Positions 23,592-35,249 of a DNA stretch of 64,000 nucleotides are shown piece after piece. Within the stretch, counting starts at the first letter, position 1; each line of letters opens with the position of its first letter. The stretch comes from Dugong dugon (Eukaryota > Chordata > Mammalia > Sirenia > Dugongidae): NCBI GenBank assembly GCA_030035585.1, contig CM057463.1:140214736-140278735 (forward strand). The letters are read 5' to 3'. Position numbers and translations under genes: made by a program. Below the pieces are notes generated by a model. The model was given only the letters and a program-made list of their open reading frames with translations. It was not told the origin of the DNA and did no database searches.

Positions 23592-23682
23592 GGATTCCTT
23601 GAGTGGTGCAGATGGTTAGTGCTGGGCTACTAACCGAAAGGTTGACTGTTTGAACCCCCAAAGATTGAAAATCTGGTTTTAT
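23592..23682 (+). repeat. AfroSINE head fragment
   Basis: GATTCCTTGAGTGGTGCAGAT, GGGCTACTAACCGAAAGGTTG and a B-box-like GTTTGAACCCCC are present. The tail is missing after about 23680, so this copy is 3'-truncated, which is unusual for a retroposed SINE and suggests later deletion. Confidence 0.7.
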
Positions 23683-24649
23683 GGTCTGAGCATTTGTTGA
23701 TCTCTGTTGATGAGAAGTATCAGAGTCTAGTTTGTTAATCTTTTTTGTTTATCTCTGTGCAAGGATATGTCTCAATTCCATTGGAAAGTATCGTGTTTCT
23801 GTGTTTATCTTTGACCTGATCCTAAAAGTGAACAACTGAAGATACAAGCTCTCTTGTGTATCTGTAATTGAGAATGGTCTTTACCTCTCATTGTAAGCAT
23901 GAAATACTACCTCCATGGGCAGAATAAACTGAATATACAGTCTTATAAAATAAAGATCAATTCAAATTGGTTTATAGAAGATTAAAAGTGTTTGCATAAA
24001 TATACTATTCCTAGAATTGCCACAATTAAAGAAACTAATTTATAGTACTTAAAATGTGCCAGCCTGTTAAGAGAAAAAATCTTTGCTTACCAAAAATTTT
24101 CTATAAAAAGTAAATTCATGTAATCAAGGTGAGTTCTTAAATAAGTCAAATTGTTTTGGTAATTTTGGTTTAAGAATTGCTACACATCTTTCCCCTGATT
24201 TTATCGGTGCAGAATATAATACAAAGATATAATTTCAAAATGTAAATTTATTTCCTCATGAAGAGACCAGTTAATCTGAATTCCCCAGCCTTTCATTCTG
24301 GTTTACGAATCCTTCCACGTAACGTTCGAGATTATAAAAAACATAAAATTGTATTCAACTAAATTGAAATATAATTTACACAAACTTTTTATATCAACAG
24401 TAATTATGTTCATTGGTGTGTCTGCTTAATTTCTAACTTTTTAAGTTAACTTTAGGACCTTAGACTAATATTAAGTTGGACTTATTAATAGATAAAATTT
24501 GAATACTTGAATAATTTCCGTGCAAGATAGAATACTGAAATATTGATCTCCAATGTTTGCTTGTTATTTTTATATGTTATAAAATGCTATTCCTTTGGAT
24601 TGTGTTGTTGAACATGTTTATTATTGCCACTTTAAGGAGGTGTAAAAAT
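23683..24649. other. Unrecognised AT-rich sequence
   Basis: I see no gene, no clear repeat family and no conserved-looking exon in this stretch. Confidence 0.4.
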
Positions 24650-26330
24650 GATATGTGCCTTTTGTGTGTGTGTGTGCTTTAGGTGAAAGTTTACAGCTAA
24701 AGTTAATTTCTCACACAAAAATTTATACACATATTGTTATGTGACACTAGTTGTAATCCCTATAATGTGACAGCACACTGCCCCTTTCCAGTCCTGGTTT
24801 CCCGTGTCCACCCAACCAGCTCCTGTCCCTTTCTGCTGTCTCATCCTGCCTCCAGACAAGAGCTACCCATTTAGTTTCATGTATCTGCTTGAACAAAGAA
24901 GCGCACTCTTCACTAGTATTATTTTATGTTTTACAGTCCAGTCTAATCTTTGTCTGAAGAGTTCACTGTGGGAATAGTTTTAATTCTGGGTTAACAGAGC
25001 ATCCAGGGACCGTATCTTTGAGGGCTCCTCCAGTCTCAGTCAGACCATTAAGCCTGGTCTTTTTACATGAATTTGAATTCTGCACCACACTTTTCTCCTG
25101 CTCTGTCAGGGACTCTCTGTTGTGTTCTTAGTCTAGGTTCTGTAGAGAAACAAAACCAGTAAAGCGTATAAATAAATATAGAGAGAGCTTTGTATCAAGG
25201 AAATAGCTCACGCAATTGAAGAGGCTAAAACGTCCCAAGTCCACAGATCAGGGTAGAGGCCTCTCCCAGTTCACGTAGCCACAGAAGCTGGTGAACTCAA
25301 GGTCAGCATGTCGGAGAGGGGCTCCCACTCACAGGCTATGAAGGTCAGTGAATTCCAAGATCAGCAGACAAGACCACAAGGTTTCTCCTGATTCACGTAG
25401 CTGCAGGGGCTGGCGAAACCAAGGTCAGCGGGTCAGGGAACCGGACTCTTGCTCGCAGGCTGAGAAGTTCGACGAACTCCAACATCAACAAGGAAGCTGC
25501 TAGCTGAAGTCCCACGAACCGGAGGTGAGACAACAAGCGGCAGCTGCTGAGTCTGGAACAAGCGAAAAACCTTGGCAAGGGGAGGAGGCAGAAAGTAACT
25601 GGCGGAAGGCAGAGAGATGAAACTGAGAGGGCGGTGAGCTGCCACGGGCCCCGCCTCTGCCAGTACCACTCAGCAGATTCCATCATGGGGGTGATCACAA
25701 CATTATACAACTGCTAAAACTCTGAGAATAATGGTCTAGACAAGTTGACATACAATCTTAACCATCACATGTTCCCTGTCAGGGCGGTCATCAGTGGTGG
25801 CCAGGCGCCATCTAGTTCTTCTGGTCTCAGGCTGATGGAGTCTCTGGTTTATGTGGCCCTTTTGTCTCTTGAGCTAATATTTTCCTTGTGTCTTTGGTGT
25901 TCTTTATTCTCCTTTGCTCCAGGTGGGTTGGGACCAGTTGATGCATCTTAGATGGCCACTCGCAAGCTTATAAGACCCTAGACGCCACTCACCAAAGTGG
26001 GATGCAAAACATTTTCTTAATAAACTTTGTTATGCCAATTGCCTAGATGTCCCCCGAAAACATGGTCCCCAGATCCCAGCCCCTGCTACTCTGTCCCTCA
26101 AAGTATTTGATTGTGTTCAAGAAACTTCTTAGCTTTTTGTTTAGTCCGGTTGTGCTGACTTCCCCTGTATTATGTGTTGTCCTTCCCTTCACCTAAGATG
26201 ATTCTTGTCTACTATCTTGTTAGTGAATTCACCTCTCCCTGCCTCCCCACCCTTGTAACCACCAAAGAATGTTTTCTTCTGTGTTTAAACCTTTTCTTGA
26301 GTTCTTATTATAGGTGTCATTTTAAGTGTG
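24650..26330 (-). mobile_element. L1 3' UTR and tail, 5'-truncated, split by an LTR
   Basis: Reading on the minus strand, the tail at about 24660-24720 matches the 3' end of the L1 at 45440-45500 (TTTAGGTGAAAGTTTACAG on the plus strand). The block with CTTAGATGGCCACTCGCAAG near 25947 matches GCAGCCATCTAAGA near 44924. Only the 3' UTR is left. It was later split by the LTR at 25123-25769. Confidence 0.8.
25123..25769 (-). mobile_element. Solo LTR, MaLR/ERVL-type subfamily A, fossil
   Basis: This has the same subfamily wording as 28694-29285 and 9495-9980 (on the plus strand AACCAGTAAAGCGTATA, TCACGTAGCCACAGAAG, ending CTTAACCATCACA). The ends are TG..CA. The neighbouring 5-mers are TGTTG on the left and TGTTC on the right, probably a target duplication with one change. 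It has no coding content, and open frames across it are incidental. It is younger than the L1 tail it sits in. Confidence 0.82.
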
Positions 26331-27344
26331 CTAACATGCTTGTGTATGACAAACAGTTCTCAATTACTTACCTCCCAATTTTCTCTGTGAAAGAGAAGTT
26401 AGATATTTTGGGTAAAGATGAGTGTTGAAGTTACCCTAGAACAATGGTCTCAGAAAAAGACCAAATGTCTGTGCAAAGTAATGGTGTGTAGTTTTACTTA
26501 TCAATGGATAAAGGGAGTAGTTTTGTCTTAAAGAAGAGTCTGATTGTCAAAAGACTAAAGAAGATAGTGAAAGGAAAAGCTTGTATGGATAGAGAAAGTT
26601 GTAGAAGGTTTGCAGAAAATAAATATTATTTGTCTTTGTTTATAAAAATTGCAAATAATGAGTCTGAAGAGAAGCAATGAAAGGCATTAAAATTTGGCAA
26701 AGTTAGCTCAGTTTTTATAAGTTTACTTATAAGATAAAAAGAAAAAAAATACCTCTATGAATTCTTTACTGCTAAATATTACTTAACAGAAGGCTAAAAT
26801 TTGTTTTTCTCTCTGTTAAAATGACAAATTGGTGTGGGAGTATTCAGTCTGCTCTTAACAAGAAGTAGTAAAAATTATTTGTTACTTCTTTGTAATCTGC
26901 CCAGATAGTTGAGATTCTCTCTCACCAGATTTATTTTCTGTATTTATGTTACTTTATGTCCTTGATTACTTAAAACAAACAAATAAAAAAACAAAAGTTC
27001 CTCACTTCTGAAAGAGCTAAGTTTCTTTAGAGTTGTGCTACCTTCTACTTATGTTTGTTTTAAATTATTATGTTGTAATTTTGACTAGTAGGAGACCAAG
27101 CTACAACCATTCATTGTTTTCGGCACCTCTGCTCCATCTTAACCAAATGACCAATCTCTTCTGTTAATGCTTTAGAGTTTGTTTTCTCAAGGTCAGACAC
27201 AAAATTCAGATGAATAAATGAATGAATTAAAGATATCTTTTTAAATGAAAAGATATCTTTTGTTTACCTACCTTATAAAAGGTAGAATACTAGAAATAAT
27301 TTGACAATTTTTTGTATGTTTCATATTTCTTAATAAGCTCAATA
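26331..27344. other. Unrecognised AT-rich sequence
   Basis: No gene signal or clear repeat is seen. Short direct copies of AAAAGATATCTTTT-like sequence occur at 27230-27260. Confidence 0.4.
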
Positions 27345-27675
27345 CTAAGTACTGAATATACAGTGGACTGCCAAAAGAACGAATGGATAAGTATTAGAAG
27401 GAATATTACCAGAATGCTTGTTAGAAGCAAGAATGGTGAGACTTTGGCTTGCTTCCTTTGCACACGTCATCAGGAAAGACCAATCACTAGAAAAGGACGA
27501 AACATTTGGTAAAGTGGAGGATTGGCAAAAACGAGGGAAACTCTCAATGAGATGACTGACCTGATAGTCACAAAAATGGGCTCAAACATAACAAGTATCA
27601 TGAAGATGGCATAGGACCTGACAGTGTTTTGTTCTGTGATACATGAGGTCACCATGAGTCATAGTCAACACAACA
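27345..27675 (+). mobile_element. RTE (BovB-like) LINE, 3' end
   Basis: The sequence follows the end of the RTE reverse-transcriptase ORF and the 3' UTR: GTGGACTGCCAAAAGAACGA, AGACTTTGGCTTGCTTCCTTT, CAATCACTAGAAAAGGACG, ATAGGACCTGACAGTG, ending CACCATGAGTCATAGTCAAC, ACAACAGCAAC. It is 5'-truncated and degraded. The last 30 bases are the segment AfroSINEs share. Confidence 0.8.
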
Positions 27676-27769
27676 GCAACTCACACAAAACTGTAAAGGC
27701 TGCAAGGAAAGAGTTGGGAAATCAGACAAGCTCCCTTTTATGGAGTGAATTTCATTCAGATAAAAATGT

Positions 27770-27981
27770 GACTGTTGTTACTGTTAGGTGCCGTCAAGTC
27801 AAAATCTGCTCATGGTGACCCCAAGTGACAGATTAGAACTGCCCTATAGGGTTTTCTTGGCTGTAATATTTACAGAAGCAGATGTCCAGGTCTTTCTCCT
27901 GCAGAGACGCTGGGTGGGTTCAAACTATCAACCTTTCGGTTAGCAGCCAAGCACTTAACCGTCTGCACCACTAGGGCTCCT
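27770..27981 (-). repeat. AfroSINE, long form, with 9-bp target duplication
   Basis: The minus-strand head ends on the plus strand at CACCACTAGGGCTCCT, and the tail is at GGTGCCGTCAAGTC. TAAAAATGT repeats at 27761-27769 and 27982-27990 bracket it. It sits about 95 bp after the RTE tail. Confidence 0.87.
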
Positions 27982-27990
27982 TAAAAATGT

Positions 27991-28693
27991 TATTAATCTA
28001 TATATATTTCAGAAACTATACACGAGAAGGCTCCCACTGTCCATACTATGTTCCTACCTGAAAGGGAAATATTGATCTAATCCTTATAAACCAGTAGTGG
28101 ATTATATCCCAACAGAGGATTTAACTCTCCTCCATTCTGACGTTGTTGGTTACTGATAAAATTAACCCTTATCATTCAGCCTTATCATCAACAGACAATT
28201 CTGGTTTCCTCTCTTGCCTGCCTGAAAGTTCTGCTATGAGGCAGAGGCCAAACACTGAGTCTTCTACAAAGCAGAAAAGTTTCAGAGTCTTGTGAAAAGG
28301 ATTGTACCAGGTCCTCTCAACTATTGATGCTTCAAGAAATAGACTATTGACTTTGGAGCTTAAGGAGACATCACTTAGAACTGTCAGAGTGTATTAGAGG
28401 AATGAGTCAGGATTTCCAGGATTCATTTTAGTCCAGGAGCAGATAACTTTGCGAGAGCAGACTGCCAAGCTAACACCCAGAAAAATAAGAATTGATTACA
28501 TGGGGCTGAATTAAGTATATTTGTTAGAAATATTGTTGGTATCACTGCCCCTTAGGATCTAGGGACAAATATTTTTAATAAACGTCTTTACTCTTCTTGA
28601 CAATGTAATGATATGCATAGGTTCCATAAGAATCTGTCCTCCTTATCAGGATGTAATTAAACAAATTAATTGTGCAACTAAACCTATGCCTGG
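27991..28693. other. Unrecognised sequence
   Basis: No gene or named repeat is seen. Confidence 0.4.
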
Positions 28694-29285
28694 TGTCTTA
28701 GGCTGGATTCTCTAGAGAAGAAAAACCAGTAAAGCGTATACATATAAAGAGAGGTTTATATCAAGGAAACAGCTCATGCGATTGTAGAGGCTGGAATGTC
28801 CTAAGTCCATGGATCAGGGTAGATGTCTCTCCCAAGTCACGCAGCCACAGAAGCAGGGAGCCCAAGATTGGCAAGTCAGAGAGCAGGGCTCCCGCTCACA
28901 GGTTGTGAAGGCTGATGAATTCCAAGAACTGCAGGCAAGACCACAAGGTTTCTCCTGATTCACGTAGCTGCAGAGGCTGGCGAACCCAAGATCAGCAGGT
29001 CAGGGAGCAGGGCTCCACTCACAGGCTGTGAAGATCGACGAATCCCAAATTTGGCAGATAAGCTGACAGCTCAAGTCCCAAGAACCGGAGATGAGACAAC
29101 AGGAGGCAACCACAGGATCCAGAGTGAGCAAACAGCCAGAACGTCTGCTGATTCCGGCCACACCCCCAAGGAAACTCCCTTTCATCTGATTGGCTACTCA
29201 TAGTATATTCAATCATGAGAGTGATCACATTTAAACCCTAAGAATCATGGCCCAGTCAAGCTGACACACAATCTTAACCATCACA
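28694..29285 (-). mobile_element. Solo LTR, MaLR/ERVL-type subfamily A, fossil, perfect 5-bp duplication
   Basis: The element starts TGTCTTAGGCTGGATTC on the plus strand and ends CTTAACCATCACA. CCTGG lies on both sides (28689-28693 and 29286-29290). It is 592 bp long and contains an internal tandem-like repeat of CACAGGCTGTGAAG / CAGGTTGTGAAG blocks. This copy fixes the true borders of the subfamily also seen at 9495 and 25123. It is whole as an LTR and non-coding. Confidence 0.88.
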
Positions 29286-30389
29286 CCTGGGATATCATGT
29301 TTGAGAATAAGCCCACCGTTAAAAAACAAAGTTTTATATTTCATATGTGAACTGAAGTATACAAAGTCCTCCTAGGGCACTGAGCTGCTACCTGTTCTAC
29401 AGTTTATATAGTCCCTGCCTTACAGGTAGTAAGGAAGGTCACTTCCCGGCAGGCCAAGAACTTGGACTGATACTGGGAAACTCAGAAAGAGAGAAATTCA
29501 CCCGCATTTATAGACACTTCAGCAAAATCTGGAGAAAATTAGATTCTTGGGTTTGGATCCCTAAACTCAGATTAGGAGATTAAATAAAAAAGTGTTACAG
29601 CACATTCTACAGGTAAGGCTGTGGGGAAAAGAGGAACTTTCATACATTGCTGATGTGAATGTAAATTAGTACAACTCTTTTGGAGGGGAATTTGGCAATG
29701 TCTAACAAAACCACATATGTACTTACCTTTTGACTCAGTAATTCCACTTGTAGGAATTTATTCTGAAGATATACCTCCAACAATGAGAAAAAAATTGTAA
29801 GTGTACAAGTTCATTCACTATAGCATGGGTTATAATTGCAAAATACTGGAAACAACCTAAATGCCTAAAGAAGCGTGGTTAAATAAACCATTGCACATCC
29901 ACAAAGTGGATTACTATGAAGCTGTAAAAATGAATGAGGAAGATCTCTATGGACCATGGCATTATCTCCAAAATATATTTTTAAGAGAATGAAAAAAAAA
30001 AGTAAGAGAGATTCTGTAATATGCTACTTTAATTGTGTAAGAGAATGGGAAAAACATATATCTGCTATCTGCACAATTGTGAAAAAAGAAACAAAGAAAG
30101 AATAAATCAGAGACTAATGGGATTGATTACCTACAGTGAGTGATTATGAAAAGAATGAGGGATTGAAAACAAAGACAGAAGAGATTGAGGTAGCTGTGCC
30201 ACTTCTTGGAGTAGACTTTTCGAATAGCTTTTTTTTTTCATTATTATTAGTTCTGAATTTTAGAACCAGGTTGATGTTTGCAATACTTGAAAAATAAAAT
30301 AATTAACTAAAATTAACCAGGGTATAGGGGAAATCCAAAATGGAATACAAACAATAAAAATCACCCTAACTCTATTATAAATGAGTAAC

Positions 30390-30506
30390 TACCGTATTTT
30401 TCCAAATAACGCGCAGCATAGTCTGCTTATGAAACTAGGGGTGGGGGGTGCTGCACATTTGGCAAAAATACATCTAACACTGTGTTATTTGCATAAAAGT
30501 ACCGTA
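30390..30506. mobile_element. 117-bp inverted-repeat DNA element (MITE-like)
   Basis: The left end reads TACCGTATTTTTCCAAATAA and the reverse complement of the right end reads TACGGTACTTTTATGCAAAT, so the two ends match over about 25 bases with few differences. The interior is short and non-coding. The flanking L1M sequence reads GAGTAAC before and CACTGAAAGG after, as if the element had been dropped into continuous L1 sequence. If the outer TA on each side is the target duplication, it would be a Tc1/mariner-type non-autonomous element. I do not recognise the family. Confidence 0.6.
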
Positions 30507-30591
30507 CACTGAAAGGGATAGGGAAGGAAAGAACTTACCTAAGTAACTTTGAAAGACAATATTCTTTCTCTATACTCCAAAGCTAAAGACC

Positions 30592-30618
30592 AAAAAAAAA
30601 AAAAAAAAAAAAAAAAAA
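30592..30618. repeat. A(27) run
   Basis: An uninterrupted A tract inside the L1M region, unstable in length. Confidence 0.95.
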
Positions 30619-32320
30619 CCCCTCTACAGTATACATATTATACTCTGGTTAGCCAATCTCTTTTTCATAGGGTTATAAGATAGGAATTCTATAACTATAT
30701 ATATTCTAGGATTAAGCAAAAAGTAAATACAGTGTGGATAATGATAGACAGGTTTCTCACTTTCAGAGAAAAGAGATAAGATAAAGAAAAGGGGAAGACT
30801 AGAATGAACTCTATGATTTTTTAATATGTGTTATATAATTATATGTATGTGTGTATGCATGTAATATATATACATATATATATCATAAATATAGAAAAAG
30901 ATATAGATGGGTATGTATGTGTGCATTTACACACATGTATTTCCTAGCTCGGTGCGAGAAAATTAACAGAGCCTAAAAGTAATCACACTTCAGTAGCTGT
31001 GAGTGCACCGAGGGCCCATATCTTAGCTTCTAAATGCCATTCTCCAATGAAAGGAGCCAGGGCGTCTTAAGAAATAACAGATTCCACATCTGGGGCATAG
31101 AAAGTGCAAAATGAACCTGGAACATCTTGTGGTGCCAGAAAGCAATGTAATGCTCAAAAATTAAGGACATGTCAAAAGCAAAGAAGCCCTCTTGAAGAGG
31201 CCCAATGACCAAGTCTGGGGTAATTTGAACAAGAAAATAAATAGTCATAATAGTAGATTATAACCCATAGAATAAAACAAATATCCATAAGTCCAGACTG
31301 ATGTGAATAAATAAATAAATGGAGCAGAAGGGAAAGCTGCCAGTAAAATTCCAATTAATAAATGTATAAGGAATAACAGAAATAGAAAATCACCTTTGGC
31401 AAACACCACAGTATTTTTTTTTAGGCAAGATTCATAACGGATTCTAAAATTAGTTGGTGAAAGCATGGTAAGAAGCAGAATATTTTCATAATATCAAACT
31501 ATATTTTGATTTATATGTATCAAAAAATAGAAACACTACAGAGGAGAAAACTGGCAGACACATCAAGCCAAATAATCAAAATTAACATCAGCAATATGAG
31601 ACATATCGACATGCATTCCTCAATAAGATGCACCGAGAAAGGCACAACATCACTTCTATGATATTCTTTTTTTTTTTTTTTTTTTACCTCAATGATATTC
31701 TTGACAAAAATATGCGTGAGAATTTAATAATGCTGAAACATCAGTGTCTTAGTTTCCTAACAGAAACTAACGAACATTAACAAAATACCATGAAGTGGGT
31801 GACTTTAAAGAACATAAACTTATTGTCTCACAGTTCTCTCTCTGTCAGCTCTAGGGGGAGATGCTTGGTTCCTTGTCACTTCCAGCTTCTGGTAGCCCTG
31901 GGCATTTCTTGACATTCTTTAGCTTTTAGATGCATATTCACATAGCCTCTCCTCCTGTATGCAGGTTCACACAGTCCAGCCTCCTGCGAGCACGTTCACA
32001 AGGCCCCTCCTCCTGAGTGCAGGTTAACACAACCTCTTCTTCTGTATAAATGTCTGTATGTTGTCCCCTTTTATAAGACACTGTTCAAGAAGGGATTAGG
32101 AACCACTATATTCAAATATGACCTTGTTAACTGATAACATCTTCAAAGAAAGACTTTATCTCCAAACAAGGTCACATTCACTAGTATAGGAGTTAAGACT
32201 TCGACATATATTTTGGTGGGACACAATTTAACAATTCAACCATAACAGTCCACTGTCTGGTCTCCAAAAATTCATGTCCTTCCCGTGTGCAAAATGCATT
32301 CACCCCATCGCCTTATCTCA

Positions 32321-32493
32321 AACAGCCAGAACAAAACCCATTGCTATCAAGTCAATTCCTACTCATAGTGACCCTATAGGACAGAGTAGAACTGCCCCAT
32401 AGGGTTTCCAAGGAGTGGCTGGTGGATTTGAACTGCTGACCTTTTGGTTAGCAGCTAAGTTCTTAATCACTGTGCCACCACGGCTCCTCACTC
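32321..32493 (-). repeat. AfroSINE, short form, in the MaLR internal region
   Basis: On the plus strand the tail is ACCCATTGCTATCAAGTCAA and the head ends GTGCCACCACGGCTCC. TATCTCA at 32314-32320 and 32494-32500 is the target duplication. It lacks the extra middle block of the long form. Confidence 0.87.
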
Positions 32494-32564
32494 TATCTCA
32501 GCATCCCCAAAAGTCTTAATCCATTCCAATAGCCACTCTAAGTCTAAAATCTCATTTTTAAAAT

Positions 32565-33285
32565 AATTTATTTTTTGTTGTTGTTGAGAATATACACAGC
32601 AGAACATACACCAATTCAACAATTTTTACATGTGCAAATCAGTGACATTGATTACATTCTTCAAGTTGCAAACCATTCTTATCCTTCTTTTTTTTTTAGT
32701 TGTTCCTCTCTCATTAACGTAAACTCACTGCCCCTAAGTTTACTATCTAATCTTTCAAGTTGCTGTTGTCAGACTGATCCCACATAGATAGATTTTAAAA
32801 GAGCACAAGGCTCAAGACAGACATTCTTTACTAGTTAGGCTAAACTATTGTTTGGTTTTAAGAGGACTTTAGGGGATAGTTTGGTTTAATGTTTAAAGAT
32901 TATCTCAGGGCAATAGTTTCAGGGGTTCATACAGTATCCATGGCTCCAGAATATCTGGATTCCATGAGAATTTTAAATGCTGTTCTGCATTTTCTTTCTT
33001 TTGATCAGGATTCTTTTATAAAATCTTCGATCAAAATAGTAATGGTAGCCAGGCACCATCCAGTTCTGGTCTCATGGCGAAGGAGGCATAGGTTCATGGA
33101 GGCAATTAGCCACACATTCCATTTCCTCCTCCTATTCCTGACTTTCCTTCTTCCTCCATTGTTCCAGGACAATAGAGACCAATTGTTGTATCTTGGATGG
33201 CTGCTTGCAAGCTTTTAAGACCCCAGACACTATGCAATGAACTAGAAGGTAGAACAGAAGGACTAAACACAATATTATATGTGGG
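32565..33285 (-). mobile_element. L1 3' UTR fragment in the MaLR internal region
   Basis: The left border is T-rich (TTATTTTTTGTTGTTGTTG), the tail on the minus strand. Blocks match other elephant-type L1 3' UTRs: TTGATTACATTCTTCAAGTTG (compare 53970-53992) and TCTTGGATGGCTGCTTGCAAG (compare 44920-44935). It is 5'-truncated. Internal MaLR wording resumes just before the next AfroSINE. Confidence 0.7.
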
Positions 33286-33297
33286 TAAGACTCTGGG

Positions 33298-33506
33298 AAG
33301 AAGGCTTGGGGGTGCAGTGGTTAAGCACTCAGCTGCTAACCAAAAGGTAGGCAGTTTGAACACACCAGCCACTCCATGGGAGAAAGATGTGGCGGTCTCT
33401 TTTTGTAACCATTAACAGCCTTGGAAACCCTACGGGGCAGTTCTACTCTGTCCTATAGGGCCACTGTGAGTCAAAATCGACTTGATGACAATGAGTTTGT
33501 GTATGG
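33298..33506 (+). repeat. AfroSINE, long form, in the MaLR internal region
   Basis: The head has an A-box-like GGTGCAGTGGTTAAG and the tail is CACTGTGAGTCAAAATCGAC. AAGACTCTGGG occurs at 33287-33297 and 33507-33517, an 11-bp target duplication. Confidence 0.9.
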
Positions 33507-35249
33507 AAGACTCTGGGCATGTTTCATCCTGGGGCAAAATTCCTCCCCATCTGTGAACCTTGCCTCCAAAGTACAGTGGTGGAACAGCCACAGGGTAGAC
33601 ACTTCCATTCCAAAAGGGAGAAATTAGATGGAAAGAAGGGCTCACAGTTACCAAGAAGCCTGAAATCCAGCAAGACAAATTTCAAGACTTAGAAAAATAA
33701 TTCTTTCTGTGAAACTACCCAGGCAGTGGCCCTACCCTCCAGACCCTGCACAGCATGTCCTGGCCCACTAGAAAGAGAGCCCTGCCCCTTGGACTGAGGC
33801 AGTGACCCAGCCCTGTGCAATGGAGGAAGTGGCAGCCCTGCCCCACCAGACCCATGACAGAAGCCCTCATGGCCTCTGAATTGCTCCTGGGATGATCCTT
33901 TTCTTTTCTTGAAAGACAATAGATGTTTGCAACCCAGTAGATACATCAGCTTATTTCCTGCTTGTGGAATTTCAGGCATTATACAGCTTTTCTTCAGTTG
34001 GTCCCATCTCTGTCCCCTTCAGTCTAAGCTGGCAGGGTTTCTGCTGAGATAGCGGCATGGATTCTTAAGTCACATACCTAATCTCTGTAGCAAACAGTTG
34101 TCTAGCCAACACATGGTGATCGCTCTAGAGCATGCTTTCTTAATTTTTACAACATGAGTAAGCTGATAATTCTCCAAATCTTCAAGTTATGGCTCCTTTT
34201 TGCACAGTTCATTTCTTAACCTACTTCTTTCCTCCTACATTTTATTATAAGTAGCAAGGAGGAACTAGGCTGCACCTTCAAGATTTTGCTTAGAAATCTC
34301 CTCAGCCAAAATCCAAGTTTGTCACTTACAAGCTCTACTGAACACAAAACACTTGAACATAACTCAGCTAAATTCTTTGCCACCTTATAACAAGGATATC
34401 CTTTCCTCCCATGTTCAATAACATATTCATTATTTCCGTTTAAGGCCTTACCAGAAGCACATTTAATGTCCACATCTCTAGCAACATTCTGTTTGTAATG
34501 ACATAAGATTTCTTTCTGAGCTCTCAGCAGAATTGCCTGTTAAGTCTATAATTCTACCAGCAGTATCTTCAAAGCCATCTTAACTTTTATTATCAAGTGA
34601 CTGTAATCTCTTCCAGCCTGTACCCATTACCCAACACCAAAACCACTTGCACATTTTTAGGTATTTGTTAGAGCAGCACCCCACTTTTTGGTACCAATCT
34701 CTGTCTTAGTTTCCTACGGCTGCCTCAGCAAAATACCACAAAGTAGGTGACTTTAAAGAACATAAATTTTTTGTCTCACAGTTCTGGAGACTAAGAGTGA
34801 ATAGTTCGGGCATCGACAGGACTATGTTCTCCCTCTCTCTTTTCTGGGGACGATTTCTTTGTCTCTTCCAGCTTCTGATAATCCCACACATTTCTTGGAA
34901 TTCCTTGGCTTTTAGATGTTTCTTCACACAGCATCTCCTCTCGTGTGATTCTGTCTCCATGTCTGTTCTCCCCTTTTATAAGATACCACTTAGAAGGGAT
35001 TAGAACCCACCCTACTCAGGTATGACCTCATCAACTTAACTGATAACATCTTCAGAAACAAAACCCTTTATCCAAACAAGGTCATATTCACCAATATAGG
35101 GGTTAGGACTTCAAAATATATTTTGGGTGGATACAACTCAGTCCATAACAATCAGGTAAGCACAAATCAAGAGACATTGTGTAAAATAACTGGTTAGTAC
35201 TTTTCAAAAGTGTCAAAGCTATGAAGGACAAAGAAACACAGATTACATT

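Larger units (their letters stand above)
31745..35150 (-). mobile_element. MaLR provirus, whole in outline, fossil, with three later inserts
   Basis: Parts on the plus strand: one LTR (31745-32247), internal sequence of the MaLR/THE1-like kind (32248-34697), primer-binding site complement (CCACTTTTTGGTACCAA, ending at 34697), and the second LTR (34702-35150). ATCAG flanks the unit at 31740-31744 and 35151-35155, a clean 5-bp target duplication. Inserts within the internal region are an AfroSINE (32321-32493), an L1 3' fragment (about 32565-33285) and an AfroSINE (33298-33506). MaLR elements are non-autonomous and depend on ERVL. This one is broken, with no usable frame seen. Age: younger than the L1M it split, older than the AfroSINEs inside it. 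Confidence 0.88.

Noticed and set aside
25393-25710. 105-codon minus-strand frame with a Leu-rich stretch
   Set aside because: It lies wholly inside a solo LTR, which is non-coding.
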